DNA of 37,815 nucleotides, taken from Fimbriimonadia bacterium (lineage in GTDB: Bacteria; Armatimonadota; Fimbriimonadia; Fimbriimonadales; GBS-DC). The stretch lies in assembly GCA_026129765.1 (NCBI GenBank), contig JAHCHP010000027.1, forward strand, positions 1 through 37,815, in the 5' to 3' direction. A program made the translations under genes and the position numbers. The stretch's first letter is position 1; the number at the start of each line of letters is the position of its first letter. This document shows, piece by piece, positions 1 through 8,165 of this stretch. The notes below the pieces were generated by a model that made no database searches, was not told where the DNA came from, and was given only the letters and a program-made list of their open reading frames with translations.

Positions 1-131
1 CGGCGGGTAGCGGTCTGCTTTTCGCCGAGCCCTAATAAGGTCTTGCGTTTTGTGGGAGATACTTAACCCTTGGCATTTTTTTGAATTCCAAAACGCAGGA
101 ATTTGTGCTTGAACCTCGAACCAAAGAGGCT

Positions 132-2108
132 ATGCAGCCAGTGCCAGTAGAGCAAGACCCCAATCGCTCTATGTTTGAGGAGGGAGAGGAAACCCCAGGG
201 AAGCCCATACGCGCGCGAGCGATCCTCGCGGCGTTTTTGCTGTTACCCTTTGGCAACTATTGGGCTGCCGAAATGATCTCCAGCGTGATTTTCTCGTTGA
301 TGATCCCGCCCATCGCTATTTTGATGGTCGTCGCATTGGTGAACGCGATAGGGCATAAAGCGACGCGCCGCTGGATGTTCAATACCGCCGATATGGTGGT
401 GATCTTCTCGGTGCTTTTTGTGGGGGTCGCGATTGCCGCTGAGTGGATGAGCGTTATTACCCCCTATTGGCACTCCTTCGGTTATTATGGTCCGCGCAAT
501 GAGACCTACCGTGTCAGTATTTTGCCCTATCTCACCGATTGGCTCTTTTTCAAAACGCCGGACGGTTTAGACGATTACGCGCTGGGCGGGTTCGGATTAT
601 GGTATACGGTCAGCCAATTGTGGCTCTGGTCTAAGTTAATTGTAGGCTGGACCGCCTTGCTCTGCAGCGCAGCCATCGCGATGCTGTGCATTAACTCGCT
701 GATGCGTGATCTCTGGACTCGCCGCGAACGGTTAGCTTTCCCCATTTTGCAGGTGCCGATGGTCCTTTGTCGTCCCGAATCGCCGATTTGGAAAAGCCGC
801 TATTTATGGGGCGCGTTTGCCGTGATGTTCATCATCGACTCGGTCAATGCACTCAGCTATTTTTATCCGTCCATCCCGCCCATCAAGGTCCGTTTCGTTG
901 CCCGCCTGAATGAATATCTCACCACGCCCCCATGGAACCAAATCGGTTGGATTCCGGTCGGTGTCTTTCCATTCCTCTCAGCGATTGGCGTCTTTGTGCC
1001 GAATGACCTGCTCTTTTCATGCATTCTTTTCTACTTTGTCCGCAAGTTTATGCAGGTTGGCACTGCCGCCATGGGGTATGAACAGGGCGTCTTTGGAGGC
1101 GGTGGTTTAGTGCCGCAGCCTCCTTATTTCAGTGAGCAGTCATGGGGCGCGTTCCTGGGGCTGTTTGTCAGTATCACATGGGCTTCGCGCGCCTACTTGA
1201 GGGATCTCTGGGGGCAGATCAAGTCTGGGCAGTCGCCGGGCGGCTGGCGGGTGATGTCGGCGCGATGGGCGTTCATTGGCTTGATTCTGAGTTTAGCGAC
1301 ATTGGTGGGTATCGGGGTGGCGGTTGGGTTGCCTTGGTGGTTGGTCACGATCTATGTTTCGCTCTATATGATGTTCAGCATTGTGGTGGCGCGTCTGAGG
1401 GCGCAATTGGGCGCGCCGATCCATGAGATGGCATTTATGGGACCGCACCAGATCATGATCGCTTTCACCGGCACGCAAAACTTGACGGAAGGAACGATCA
1501 CGCGCCTGATGACCACCTTCCATTTTATGAATCGTCTCCACCGTACCCATCCCATGCCGTTCCAATTGGAAGCGATCAAGATGGGCGAAATGGTGAAGAT
1601 CAACCAGAAAGGGCTCTTCTTTGTCATTTTAGCCGCGACCGTCGTTGGGTGTGTGATCGGCATGGTGTTCAACATTGGGCGGGTTTATCATGATGGCGCA
1701 GGCGACTTGGGCGGCGGGATGGTCGGCGTCATCAAGCAATTGAGCCAAAACCGCTATCCCCCCAACTTAACCGCAATGTCTTTCTTCACGGGCGCGTTCT
1801 GTTTCGTGATGCTGCTCGACTTTATCCGCTATCGCATTCCCGGCTTTCCGGTCCATCCCGCAGGCTACGCGCTCTCCATGAACTTCGGAATCGACTATAT
1901 TTGGTTCGGACTTTTCGTGGTGCTGCTAATTAAATTGTTCGTGAATCGGTATTATGGATTACCGGGCTATGAAAAGCTGCGCGCCGCCGCTATCGGTGTG
2001 ATCTTAGGCGAGATTTCGGTCGACTTGTTAATGGCGATCTATCACCTCAGCACCGACCAGGCGGTTTATACCATCTCTATCAATGGCATGTTAGGCTGGG
2101 ATCAGTAG
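132..2108 (+). CDS. DUF6785/DUF6784-type multi-pass membrane protein (OPT transporter-like)
   Basis: Polytopic inner-membrane protein of about 658 residues with many hydrophobic segments separated by short charged loops. The segment RRERLAFPILQVPM in the middle and the C-terminal FPVHPAGYALS motif match what I know of the DUF6785/DUF6784 family, which is distantly related to oligopeptide (OPT) transporters and is common in Armatimonadota and Planctomycetota. Substrate unknown. Start is uncertain: the frame is open back to a TTG at 81, with an ATG at 132, a GTG at 141 and an ATG at 171; none has an ideal ribosome site. I chose 132 because of an AGAGG just before it, although its spacing is very short. 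The residues before about 45 are soluble and acidic. It stands alone in front of a CAP-domain gene 35 bases downstream, which may be cotranscribed. Confidence 0.8.
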   Translation: MQPVPVEQDPNRSMFEEGEETPGKPIRARAILAAFLLLPFGNYWAAEMISSVIFSLMIPPIAILMVVALVNAIGHKATRRWMFNTADMVVIFSVLFVGVAIAAEWMSVITPYWHSFGYYGPRNETYRVSILPYLTDWLFFKTPDGLDDYALGGFGLWYTVSQLWLWSKLIVGWTALLCSAAIAMLCINSLMRDLWTRRERLAFPILQVPMVLCRPESPIWKSRYLWGAFAVMFIIDSVNALSYFYPSIPPIKVRFVARLNEYLTTPPWNQIGWIPVGVFPFLSAIGVFVPNDLLFSCILFYFVRKFMQVGTAAMGYEQGVFGGGGLVPQPPYFSEQSWGAFLGLFVSITWASRAYLRDLWGQIKSGQSPGGWRVMSARWAFIGLILSLATLVGIGVAVGLPWWLVTIYVSLYMMFSIVVARLRAQLGAPIHEMAFMGPHQIMIAFTGTQNLTEGTITRLMTTFHFMNRLHRTHPMPFQLEAIKMGEMVKINQKGLFFVILAATVVGCVIGMVFNIGRVYHDGAGDLGGGMVGVIKQLSQNRYPPNLTAMSFFTGAFCFVMLLDFIRYRIPGFPVHPAGYALSMNFGIDYIWFGLFVVLLIKLFVNRYYGLPGYEKLRAAAIGVILGEISVDLLMAIYHLSTDQAVYTISINGMLGWDQ

Positions 2109-2143
2109 ACCTTTTGCGTCCGGAAGGGAGGTTAGAACCGTTT

Positions 2144-2599
2144 ATGAGACAGTCCAACCCACAGCGTAGACGCCCTGAGCCGCGCGCGCTATCCGAGACA
2201 GAACGGCGCGAACTGGAGCGCAAAATTTTTGTCGCGATCAATGAGCATCGTCAGCGCAAACGCTTGAAGCCGTTGATTTGGGATGATCGGATACGCGATG
2301 CGGCACGCGAACATAGCCAGCGCATGGCAGAGGCGCGTTTCTTTGCGCACGAAGACCCACAAAGAGGCGATGTCGGAGCGCGTTTGAAGCGGCGGCGAAT
2401 CGCTTGGACGATGTGCGGGGAAAACATTGCGACTCAGAAGGGCTACACGGACCGGGTGGGGGTTGCTGTTACGGGCTGGATGGAAAGCCCAGGACACCGG
2501 GAAAACATCATGACCGAAGAGTTCACGCATACCGGGGTGGGGATCTTTCGGCGCGCAGATGGAACCTACTATTACACGCAAATCTTTACGCGGTATTGA
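2144..2599 (+). CDS. CAP-domain (SCP/PR1, YkwD-like) protein
   Basis: 151-residue CAP-superfamily protein. The family signature is easy to follow: an INEHRQRKRLKPLIWD helix, HSQRMAEARFFAHEDP, a CGENIA block, and GWMESPGHRENIM followed by THTGVGIF. CAP proteins are usually secreted and act as proteases, lipid binders or adhesins; the bacterial YkwD type has no settled function. I see no signal peptide, only a basic, proline-rich N-terminus (about residues 1-25). The ATG at 2144 is preceded by AGGGAGG 12 bases upstream, which favours it over a TTG at 2114 in the same frame. It follows the DUF6785 gene on the same strand and is followed by two tRNA genes. Confidence 0.85.
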   Translation: MRQSNPQRRRPEPRALSETERRELERKIFVAINEHRQRKRLKPLIWDDRIRDAAREHSQRMAEARFFAHEDPQRGDVGARLKRRRIAWTMCGENIATQKGYTDRVGVAVTGWMESPGHRENIMTEEFTHTGVGIFRRADGTYYYTQIFTRY

Positions 2600-2619
2600 A
2601 ACGAACGCTTGACACGCGA

Positions 2620-2627
2620 GGTATAAT
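2620..2627 (+). promoter_or_regulatory. Putative -10 element (GGTATAAT) of tRNA-Leu
   Basis: GGTATAAT lies 10 bases before the mature 5' end of tRNA-Leu. The same octamer, or GGTAAAAT, precedes several other genes in the window. A TTGACA at 2609-2614 is only 7 bases upstream, too close to be the matching -35 box. Confidence 0.5.
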
Positions 2628-2637
2628 TACTTGCTGT

Positions 2638-2724
2638 GCGGATGTGGTGGAATTGGTAGACACGCTAGATTCAGGTTCTAGTGCGCGAAAGCGTGTGGGA
2701 GTTCGAGTCTCCCCATCCGCACCA
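2638..2724 (+). tRNA. tRNA-Leu (anticodon CAG)
   Basis: Class II tRNA of 87 bases. The acceptor stem pairs GCGGATG with CATCCGC. The anticodon stem is CTAGA/TCTAG around the loop TTCAGGT, giving anticodon CAG, which reads CTG. There is a long variable arm and a T-arm with GTTCGAGTC. The 3' ACCA is encoded. It forms a pair with tRNA-Met 20 bases downstream and was probably transcribed with it. Confidence 0.95.
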
Positions 2725-2744
2725 TCTTCCAAACAAACGCGCTT

Positions 2745-2820
2745 GGCGGTGTAGCTCAGTGGTCAGAGCATCCGGTTCATACCCGGGGGGTCGGCGGTTC
2801 AAATCCGCCCGCCGCTACCA
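2745..2820 (+). tRNA. tRNA-Met (anticodon CAT), elongator type
   Basis: 76-base tRNA with acceptor GGCGGTG/CGCCGCT (G1 opposite T72), D-arm GCTC/GAGC, anticodon stem TCCGG/CCGGG around TTCATAC (anticodon CAT), T-arm GGCGG-TTCAAAT-CCGCC and an encoded CCA. It lacks the unpaired C1/A72 pair and the run of G-C pairs expected for an initiator, so elongator Met is likely. A lysidine-modified tRNA-Ile (CAT) cannot be fully ruled out by eye. Confidence 0.9.
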
Positions 2821-2844
2821 AAACCGCCCCCTCTCTCCATGTCG

Positions 2845-4971
2845 TTACGCCGCTTTCTGTTCATCGCGCGCTCGCATCATCGCCACAAATGCGGGAGCCA
2901 ATACGGGGTCGAACTGCGTGCCTGCTCCTTTTTCAATGGTGCTTAACGCCACCTCTGCCGGCAGCCCCTTGCGGTAAGGGCGATCGCTGGTCATCGCATC
3001 ATAGGTATCCGCAATCGCCAACAGGCGCGCCATCAATGGGATTGCTTCACCCGACAACCCATCGGGATAGCCGGTGCCATCGTACTTCTCGTGGTGATGA
3101 CGCACGCCGGGCAACGTCGCGGTGAGTTGCGGCGCTTTTGCGACAATCGCTTCCCCCAAAACGGGATGAGTCTCCATCACTTTGCGCTCTTCTTCATCCA
3201 ACTGCGCAGGTTTCTTCAGAATCGAGTCGGGGACGCCGATTTTGCCCACATCATGCAGTGTACCGGTAATTCGCAGCAGTTCGATTTCCGACTCTGCCAT
3301 ACCGATATAACTTGCCAAATCGCAGGCATATTGCGCGACTCGCTGCGAGTGTCCTTGAGTATAGGCATCCTTTGCATCGACGGCTGCCGCCAATGCCTGA
3401 ATCGTTGCCAAGCTGCCGTCCTGGAAGAATTGATACAGTTGATACGGGTCCGCATTGGCATCCGCGCCAGGAAAACTGTCAAACCGGCAGACACGGTTCC
3501 TGCCCAACTGCTTCGCCAGTGAGGAGGCTAATTCCGCTGCCATCACAAATCCGTCCGCCTGCCGCGAGTGCAAACCATACTCTGCGCAACCGATACTGAG
3601 CGTTAAGCCAACGGACTCCTGTTCAAACGCTTGGCGCAAAGTTTCTGCCAGCGCTTCGGTTTCTTCAATGGCGCATGCAGGCAGCAGAACTGCAAACTGG
3701 TCACCACTAAAACGCCCTAAAATTGCCCATTCAGGCGCATGCCGCCGCAGGCAGTCCGCCATCTTTCGAAGCGCGTCATCGCCTGTGGCGTACCCCTCGC
3801 GTTGGTTATATTTTTGGAATTCGTCGATGTTGGCAATCAATAGCGATAAAGGTTCTTCCGACTGCTCACATCGCTTGACCTCCTGAATCAACCGCTCATG
3901 GAACCGCCGGTGATTATCGACCTCTGTGAGCGGGTCGATATCGATCATCGCCATCAACCGTTCTTGGCTTGTTTTTAGCCCCTCCGTCATCTCGTTAAAA
4001 ACCCGTTCCAAAAGACCGATTTCATCGCTGGATTGGGCAGGCAATTTCCCGGGCCACTCGCCTTGTTGCAGCGAGCGCGCCGCCTGAACGACCGCATTCA
4101 ACGAGCGCGTCATCCGACCAGAGAGAACCGCGCCCAATAAAAGCGCAAGCGTCAGCGCAATGCCGAAAACGCCTAACAGCGCCAACCGGAAGCGGTAAAA
4201 CATCGCCATGGACTTGTGGTAGGAGGAAAGCACCACATAGCCCAGCGCATTCTCAGGCGGCACACTGGGCAGGGGTTCATAGAGCGCGAAGTAAGGCTCA
4301 TTATTCAATTGGACGATCTGCGGGGTGTTTCTGGGCGTGGGGATTTGCGATACTTGTGGCAAGGTCGACGCCAGCACTCTGCCGTCATGCGCAAAAGCGA
4401 CTTCCGCGCCGGTCGCGCGCCGCAGTTCGTAAGCGACGCTGGAGTCGACTCCGCTGAACACGCCAAACGCGCCCCAAGGCTCCTGTCCTACCCGGACTGG
4501 CACAAACACGACCAACATTAAACCCTTGTCTGTCGCGATAATGCCTGACCAATCTTCACCTTCCAGAGCCGATCCGATACCCGTCTGCAAGCGCGCTTCC
4601 TCCTTGTGGGAAGGCAACTCGCCCGAGGAGCCTATCGATTCGCCGTCGCGGTCGACTGCCAGCACATAATCCACTTCCCAGCGTTGTCGGTAGTCGTTGG
4701 CGCAATCGCTCACGGTCGCGCTATCGCCGGTCTGCACACAGGCTTTCAGAATTGGCACTTGCGCGAAGAGATTGGCTTGCTCCATGAGCCGGGCTTTGCG
4801 CTCGCGGATCAGGTGTTCCAGCATCGCGCCCGTTGCCCGGACATTGCGCCGCACTTCGCGTTCGTTTTCGCGATTGACCAGATAGGCGGTCGTGATGAGC
4901 AGCAGCGTGGAGAACAGCGCCACGATGCCCGCGTTCAACAGCCAGATTTTCTGTCTCAGTGAAGCGCGCAT
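2845..4971 (-). CDS. Membrane sensor with HAMP, degenerate GGDEF and HD-GYP domains (c-di-GMP phosphodiesterase)
   Basis: 708 residues. Layout: TM1 about residues 10-31; a periplasmic CACHE-like sensor (about 35-258); TM2 about 263-284; a HAMP linker (about 285-340); a GGDEF domain (about 341-455); and an HD-GYP domain (about 520-700). HD-GYP is complete: HD in LHDVGKIG (572-579) and the GYP motif DGTGYPDGL (631-639), so hydrolysis of c-di-GMP is expected. The GGDEF signature is changed to SGDQF (422-426), losing the first Gly and the acidic catalytic residue, so it is probably not a cyclase and may be a regulatory domain. The start codon overlaps the stop of the upstream cupredoxin gene by one base (TAATG), so the two are translationally coupled. 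The likely job is to turn an envelope signal into lower c-di-GMP. Confidence 0.93.
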   Translation of the reverse strand: MRASLRQKIWLLNAGIVALFSTLLLITTAYLVNRENEREVRRNVRATGAMLEHLIRERKARLMEQANLFAQVPILKACVQTGDSATVSDCANDYRQRWEVDYVLAVDRDGESIGSSGELPSHKEEARLQTGIGSALEGEDWSGIIATDKGLMLVVFVPVRVGQEPWGAFGVFSGVDSSVAYELRRATGAEVAFAHDGRVLASTLPQVSQIPTPRNTPQIVQLNNEPYFALYEPLPSVPPENALGYVVLSSYHKSMAMFYRFRLALLGVFGIALTLALLLGAVLSGRMTRSLNAVVQAARSLQQGEWPGKLPAQSSDEIGLLERVFNEMTEGLKTSQERLMAMIDIDPLTEVDNHRRFHERLIQEVKRCEQSEEPLSLLIANIDEFQKYNQREGYATGDDALRKMADCLRRHAPEWAILGRFSGDQFAVLLPACAIEETEALAETLRQAFEQESVGLTLSIGCAEYGLHSRQADGFVMAAELASSLAKQLGRNRVCRFDSFPGADANADPYQLYQFFQDGSLATIQALAAAVDAKDAYTQGHSQRVAQYACDLASYIGMAESEIELLRITGTLHDVGKIGVPDSILKKPAQLDEEERKVMETHPVLGEAIVAKAPQLTATLPGVRHHHEKYDGTGYPDGLSGEAIPLMARLLAIADTYDAMTSDRPYRKGLPAEVALSTIEKGAGTQFDPVLAPAFVAMMRARDEQKAA

Positions 4972-5555
4972 TATTTCTTATTTCGGGCTAAATTCAGTTC
5001 AAATGAGGCTCCCGAGCCAGCCTTCACGATTACTTTTTGCGAGAAGGTGACCCCGCTCTCATGCCAGCCGTTCAAGGTGTATTCGCCAGCGGGAACCTCT
5101 TTGATCTGAAACTTGCCCCGGTTGTCTGTCACAGCATAGAACGGCGTATCGACAATGTAGATAAACGCGCTCATTTCTGGGTGAACATTGCACAAGATCG
5201 CCACCACGCCTGCCTTCTCAAATCTCACCTCTTTTTTCGCGCCGCGCGGGTACATCCCCAAGTCAAACTTTTTGGCGTCATAATAGGCGAACACATTATG
5301 GTAGATTGAGTCATTGTTGGGAAACTCCACTAAGGTATTCGCGGGAATCGCCAATATGCGGGGAATAAACTGCTTGTTGCGCTGGTCAATCACGACTTTG
5401 CTGAGGGGTTTGGCTTTGACGCCACCCTCCAGAAATACAACCGCCTGCGCCGCCGGGCGGTTCTTGGGAAGAAAAACGGACCCCGACACATCGACCGTGT
5501 TTGAGGGGGTGGTTCCGCTCATCATCAACGCCGCCAAAAGAATTCCTGTCATCAT
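4971..5555 (-). CDS. Exported cupredoxin (plastocyanin-like) protein with C-terminal beta domain
   Basis: 194 residues with a short hydrophobic N-terminus (1-14) that looks like a signal peptide. The middle carries a type 1 copper site in the expected order: His86 in NNDSIYHNVF, then Cys122, His125 and Met128 in LCNVHPEM. The end (about 140-190, DNRGKFQIKEVPAGEYTL) resembles a carboxypeptidase-regulatory-like beta sandwich. The arrangement is like MauL-type methylamine-utilisation/plastocyanin proteins. The likely role is periplasmic electron transfer or copper binding. The start has a GGAGG nine bases upstream. It is coupled to the downstream HD-GYP sensor by a one-base stop/start overlap, which suggests that the two act together. 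Confidence 0.85.
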   Translation of the reverse strand: MMTGILLAALMMSGTTPSNTVDVSGSVFLPKNRPAAQAVVFLEGGVKAKPLSKVVIDQRNKQFIPRILAIPANTLVEFPNNDSIYHNVFAYYDAKKFDLGMYPRGAKKEVRFEKAGVVAILCNVHPEMSAFIYIVDTPFYAVTDNRGKFQIKEVPAGEYTLNGWHESGVTFSQKVIVKAGSGASFELNLARNKK

Positions 5556-5663
5556 AGAGTTGCGCCTCCAAAGAAAGGTGACTTGAAGGGATTATTCCAC
5601 AGCCCCCGCAGATTTAACCATGCGTAAATCTATGCGGTTCTATGTTGGCAGACACAACACTAT

Positions 5664-6236
5664 TTAGAAACTGCTCAACATTTTAAGGGAGATTTGAAAA
5701 TCGGGGAAGAGGCGGGGCTGAAAAGCCTGTTCAGCATGCGCCACTTGAGTCAACACATAGCCTGCTTCGCTCCATTGGTATTCTTCGATCATGACCGGGT
5801 CCAACTCCATGAGCCATATCCAAGGCACTTGATGACGATGGTAAATAGCCATTTTTTCGCCCCGATCATAGGCGCGGGTGCTGGGGCTGAGAATCTCCAC
5901 TGCCAATTCTGGAGTTGCAAAGACAGCATTTTCTATACGCGCTGACGCGAGTGATTGACGAGTGAAAAAGGCAATATCGGGCGCAACCGCCGTTTGATTC
6001 TGTTCATCCAAAACGACCAGAGTATCTGGAAACACCGTGCCTATTTCGCGGGTTTCGACATAATTCAAAAGCGCGGCTCCTAACCTGAGAATTCCCTGAT
6101 TGTGCTGGGGTTTTGGTCTTGGCGTCTCTCTGATTTCTCCGTTCAGCAGCTCAAGCAAAGTGTCTGAACTCTCTGGCTCAGGCAAAGCGAGAAATTCTGT
6201 CAGGCGCATGCGCCTGCTCATAATCTGGATTCCCAT
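5664..6236 (-). CDS. Uma2-family (DUF820) PD-(D/E)XK nuclease-fold protein
   Basis: 190-residue Uma2 protein. The fold's catalytic positions are visible: Asp87 in VAPDIAFF, Glu114 in LAVEILSPST, and Lys128 in DRGEKMAIYHR. The N-terminal LLNGEIRETPRPKPQHN segment is also typical. Uma2 genes are numerous in Cyanobacteria and Armatimonadota; their target is not established. Start: ATG at 6236 with AGAGG nine bases upstream; a TTG at 6242 would add two residues. A single-gene unit; 107 bases separate it from the cupredoxin gene on the same strand. Confidence 0.88.
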   Translation of the reverse strand: MGIQIMSRRMRLTEFLALPEPESSDTLLELLNGEIRETPRPKPQHNQGILRLGAALLNYVETREIGTVFPDTLVVLDEQNQTAVAPDIAFFTRQSLASARIENAVFATPELAVEILSPSTRAYDRGEKMAIYHRHQVPWIWLMELDPVMIEEYQWSEAGYVLTQVAHAEQAFQPRLFPDFQISLKMLSSF

Positions 6237-6345
6237 GGGCAAACACCTCTATAATAGGAGTGTACCTGATATTGATAAACAACGCGAAACTATGGAATGT
6301 AACAGTCTGGACGAGAAGAAAAGCCCTGCGGGGCTGATAATAAAG

Positions 6346-6504
6346 GGCTGTCTCAAAACCGGGCTTGATTCCTGCGCTGACAGGAACCGAGTCTTTGAAA
6401 AGCAGACCCGTTCGCTTTGCTCAGGGAGACATCAGAGGCAGATTCTGCCAGTTCTGTCATGCTGAGCGCAGCCGAGGCATCTGCTATTCGAGTTTTGAAA
6501 CACC
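6346..6504. repeat. Possible MITE-like element with imperfect terminal inverted repeats
   Basis: The 280-base gap before the porin-like gene has no convincing gene. It holds GGCTGTCTCAAAAC (6346-6359) and, about 145 bases later, GTTTTGAAACACC (6492-6504), whose reverse complement GGTGTTTCAAAAC matches the first with one missing and one changed base. The first resembles ends of some insertion sequences. Between them are a small hairpin (6369-6386) and a TGTCATGCTGAGCGCAGCCG segment (6457-6476) similar to a widespread intergenic repeat. No target-site duplication is obvious. Confidence 0.3.
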
Positions 6505-6524
6505 TAAAAATAGGGAGTGGCGGC

Positions 6525-7505
6525 ATGAAGACAATCTATATGGCTGGGTTCTTAGGCTTGATCGGGTTTAATTCCGCAGCAGCGCAGGAACGGATGCTGC
6601 CTGAGACCGTGCAGTTGGAACTCTATTCCGATTTCCGGAGCCGTTTCGCCTCAGAAGGCACCTCCGGCAGCCAACTCTATAATGGCTCTTTCCGGTTAAA
6701 AACCGATGTTGCTCGCAATTGGCGGGTGGAGATATATGGCGCGCGCAAATGGAAAGAGGAAATTTTACATCAAGCCAGTCTGGAACATACCTTCGGCGCG
6801 GATAAGATACAAGTCGGGTTAGTCCGGTTGCCTTTTGGGTTGTATGATCATCAAGAGGTGTACACTTCCGGTATTATCGATTACCCGCTTCCTCGCGTGG
6901 ACTACGCTTTTAACTCGGTGGACTGGGGTGTAACGGGCGCGAAATGGGAGCATAGCGGCGGTCATTGGGGTATTGAAGCCGCCGCGTTTTCGGGCAATGG
7001 CAGCGGAACCTGGAACAACACCGACCCGGTTCGAGGGGTGGCGGTTCGCGGTCAGCTCTACACCGGCGATCTGATTGTCGGATTCAGCCGTTGGGACGGC
7101 GACATCGAGCTGGTTTGGGGGCAAGGACCCTATACGCGCCGCACTCATATCAACGGCATCGATTTTCGCTGGACACGCCCTCAACTGATTGTCCGGGGCG
7201 AGTACCTGTTTGGAACCTTAGCAGCGAAAAAGATGAACGGCTTTTACGTGGATGTCTATTACCGCTTGCCCAAGCATGAGCGATGGAGTTTGGTCGGGCG
7301 GCTGGAGACCTACAAGCCTAAGCCATCCGTATCTCAAGCGGAGCAGCTCACTCTGGGCGCGCGCTATATGATGTCCAAAGAGTGGGTTTTTGCCATCAAC
7401 TGGCGCGTAAACGATGGTTTCTCGGATCGCTATATGAGCTGGACACCCAAAACGGGCAGAGCAGGGGATATCTACTTGCAAGTCTACCGGAAAGTCGTGT
7501 TTTAA
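6525..7505 (+). CDS. Porin-like outer-membrane beta-barrel protein
   Basis: 326 residues. An ATG at 6525 with GGGAG upstream begins a clear signal peptide ending SAAAQE (about residue 20). The remainder alternates polar and hydrophobic residues with many aromatic belts (for example KIQVGLVRLPFGLYDHQEV, a loop typical of phosphate-selective-type and related trimeric porins) and ends in Phe, as outer-membrane barrels do. The frame is open upstream to 6417, but that extension lacks sense. Function: probably diffusion of small solutes; specificity unknown. It implies a diderm envelope. Confidence 0.75.
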   Translation: MKTIYMAGFLGLIGFNSAAAQERMLPETVQLELYSDFRSRFASEGTSGSQLYNGSFRLKTDVARNWRVEIYGARKWKEEILHQASLEHTFGADKIQVGLVRLPFGLYDHQEVYTSGIIDYPLPRVDYAFNSVDWGVTGAKWEHSGGHWGIEAAAFSGNGSGTWNNTDPVRGVAVRGQLYTGDLIVGFSRWDGDIELVWGQGPYTRRTHINGIDFRWTRPQLIVRGEYLFGTLAAKKMNGFYVDVYYRLPKHERWSLVGRLETYKPKPSVSQAEQLTLGARYMMSKEWVFAINWRVNDGFSDRYMSWTPKTGRAGDIYLQVYRKVVF

Positions 7506-7519
7506 GGCGCATTTAATAG

Positions 7520-7545
7520 GAGGGCGTAATTTTACTTGCGCCCTC
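7520..7545. terminator. Hairpin between convergent porin-like and PaiB-like genes
   Basis: GAGGGCG (7520-7526) pairs with CGCCCTC (7539-7545) around a 12-base loop, followed on the plus strand by an A/T-rich tract. It touches the stop codon of the minus-strand gene. Plausible terminator for the porin-like gene. Confidence 0.45.
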
Positions 7546-8158
7546 ACTTTAATCTTTCCATCCAATCTGCAATGACCGATTTACCCTCGGCTCGCAAACC
7601 CTCTATGACGCCGACCCGGTCAGCATCGGATTTGTTCTGGTTCCATTTGAACTTCCCCTCCAAACGCGCGATTTCGATTTCGAAACCGACCACCCCTTTC
7701 AACAATCGCTGAAAATAGTCGCCTGGCGCGTTCATTCCCCAAGGCTCGGCGCGTTCCGATTCATACCGCTCCACCGTATCTTGGACAATGCGCGCGGTTT
7801 CCTCTTCCGAGACCAGCCTGGGCATTCCGTAAGCGTGGACTGCAGAGTAGTTCCAAGTCGGGACATTCGGCGCGCTTTTGTACCAAGCAGGCGAGATATA
7901 GGCATGGGGACCGGTGAAAATCACCAGCGCATGTATGGGGGTTTCTGTGGTTTGCCAAGGCTGCCATTGCGGGTTGGCGCGCGCCATATGGGAGCGCAAA
8001 ACGCCCCATTCGCCGCGAGAGCGATCCAATAAAAAGGGAAGATGGGTCGCGAAGGGCGCGTGGTTAATGACGGTGACCAGAGACGCGAAACTGTGCGCCT
8101 CGATAAACGCGCTCAGAGTTGCCGGGTCCGGTTCGCGAAAGGCGGCTGGGATATACAT
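7544..8158 (-). CDS. PaiB-like FMN-binding protein
   Basis: 204 residues, full length for the PaiB/FMN-binding negative regulator family, which has a split-barrel flavin-binding fold. Family landmarks: the start MYIPAAFREPD, THLPFLLD, LRSHMARANPQW, IFTGPHAYISPAWY, VPTWNYSAVHAYG, and the C-terminal GKFKWNQNKSDADR. In Bacillus the protein is linked to repression of sporulation and protease genes; here the role is unknown. The ATG at 8158 was chosen because homology begins there, although the frame is open to 8281. It lies seven bases after the stop of the upstream minus-strand gene, so they form an operon. Confidence 0.9.
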   Translation of the reverse strand: MYIPAAFREPDPATLSAFIEAHSFASLVTVINHAPFATHLPFLLDRSRGEWGVLRSHMARANPQWQPWQTTETPIHALVIFTGPHAYISPAWYKSAPNVPTWNYSAVHAYGMPRLVSEEETARIVQDTVERYESERAEPWGMNAPGDYFQRLLKGVVGFEIEIARLEGKFKWNQNKSDADRVGVIEGLRAEGKSVIADWMERLK

Positions 8159-8165
8159 AAAAGGG

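Noticed and set aside
2609..2627. TTGACA and TATAAT as a paired promoter for tRNA-Leu
   Set aside because: The spacer is only 7 bases, far from the required 16-18; only the -10 is retained.
2681..2977. Reading frames across the two tRNA genes
   Set aside because: They translate structured RNA genes and the end of the HD-GYP gene on the opposite strand.
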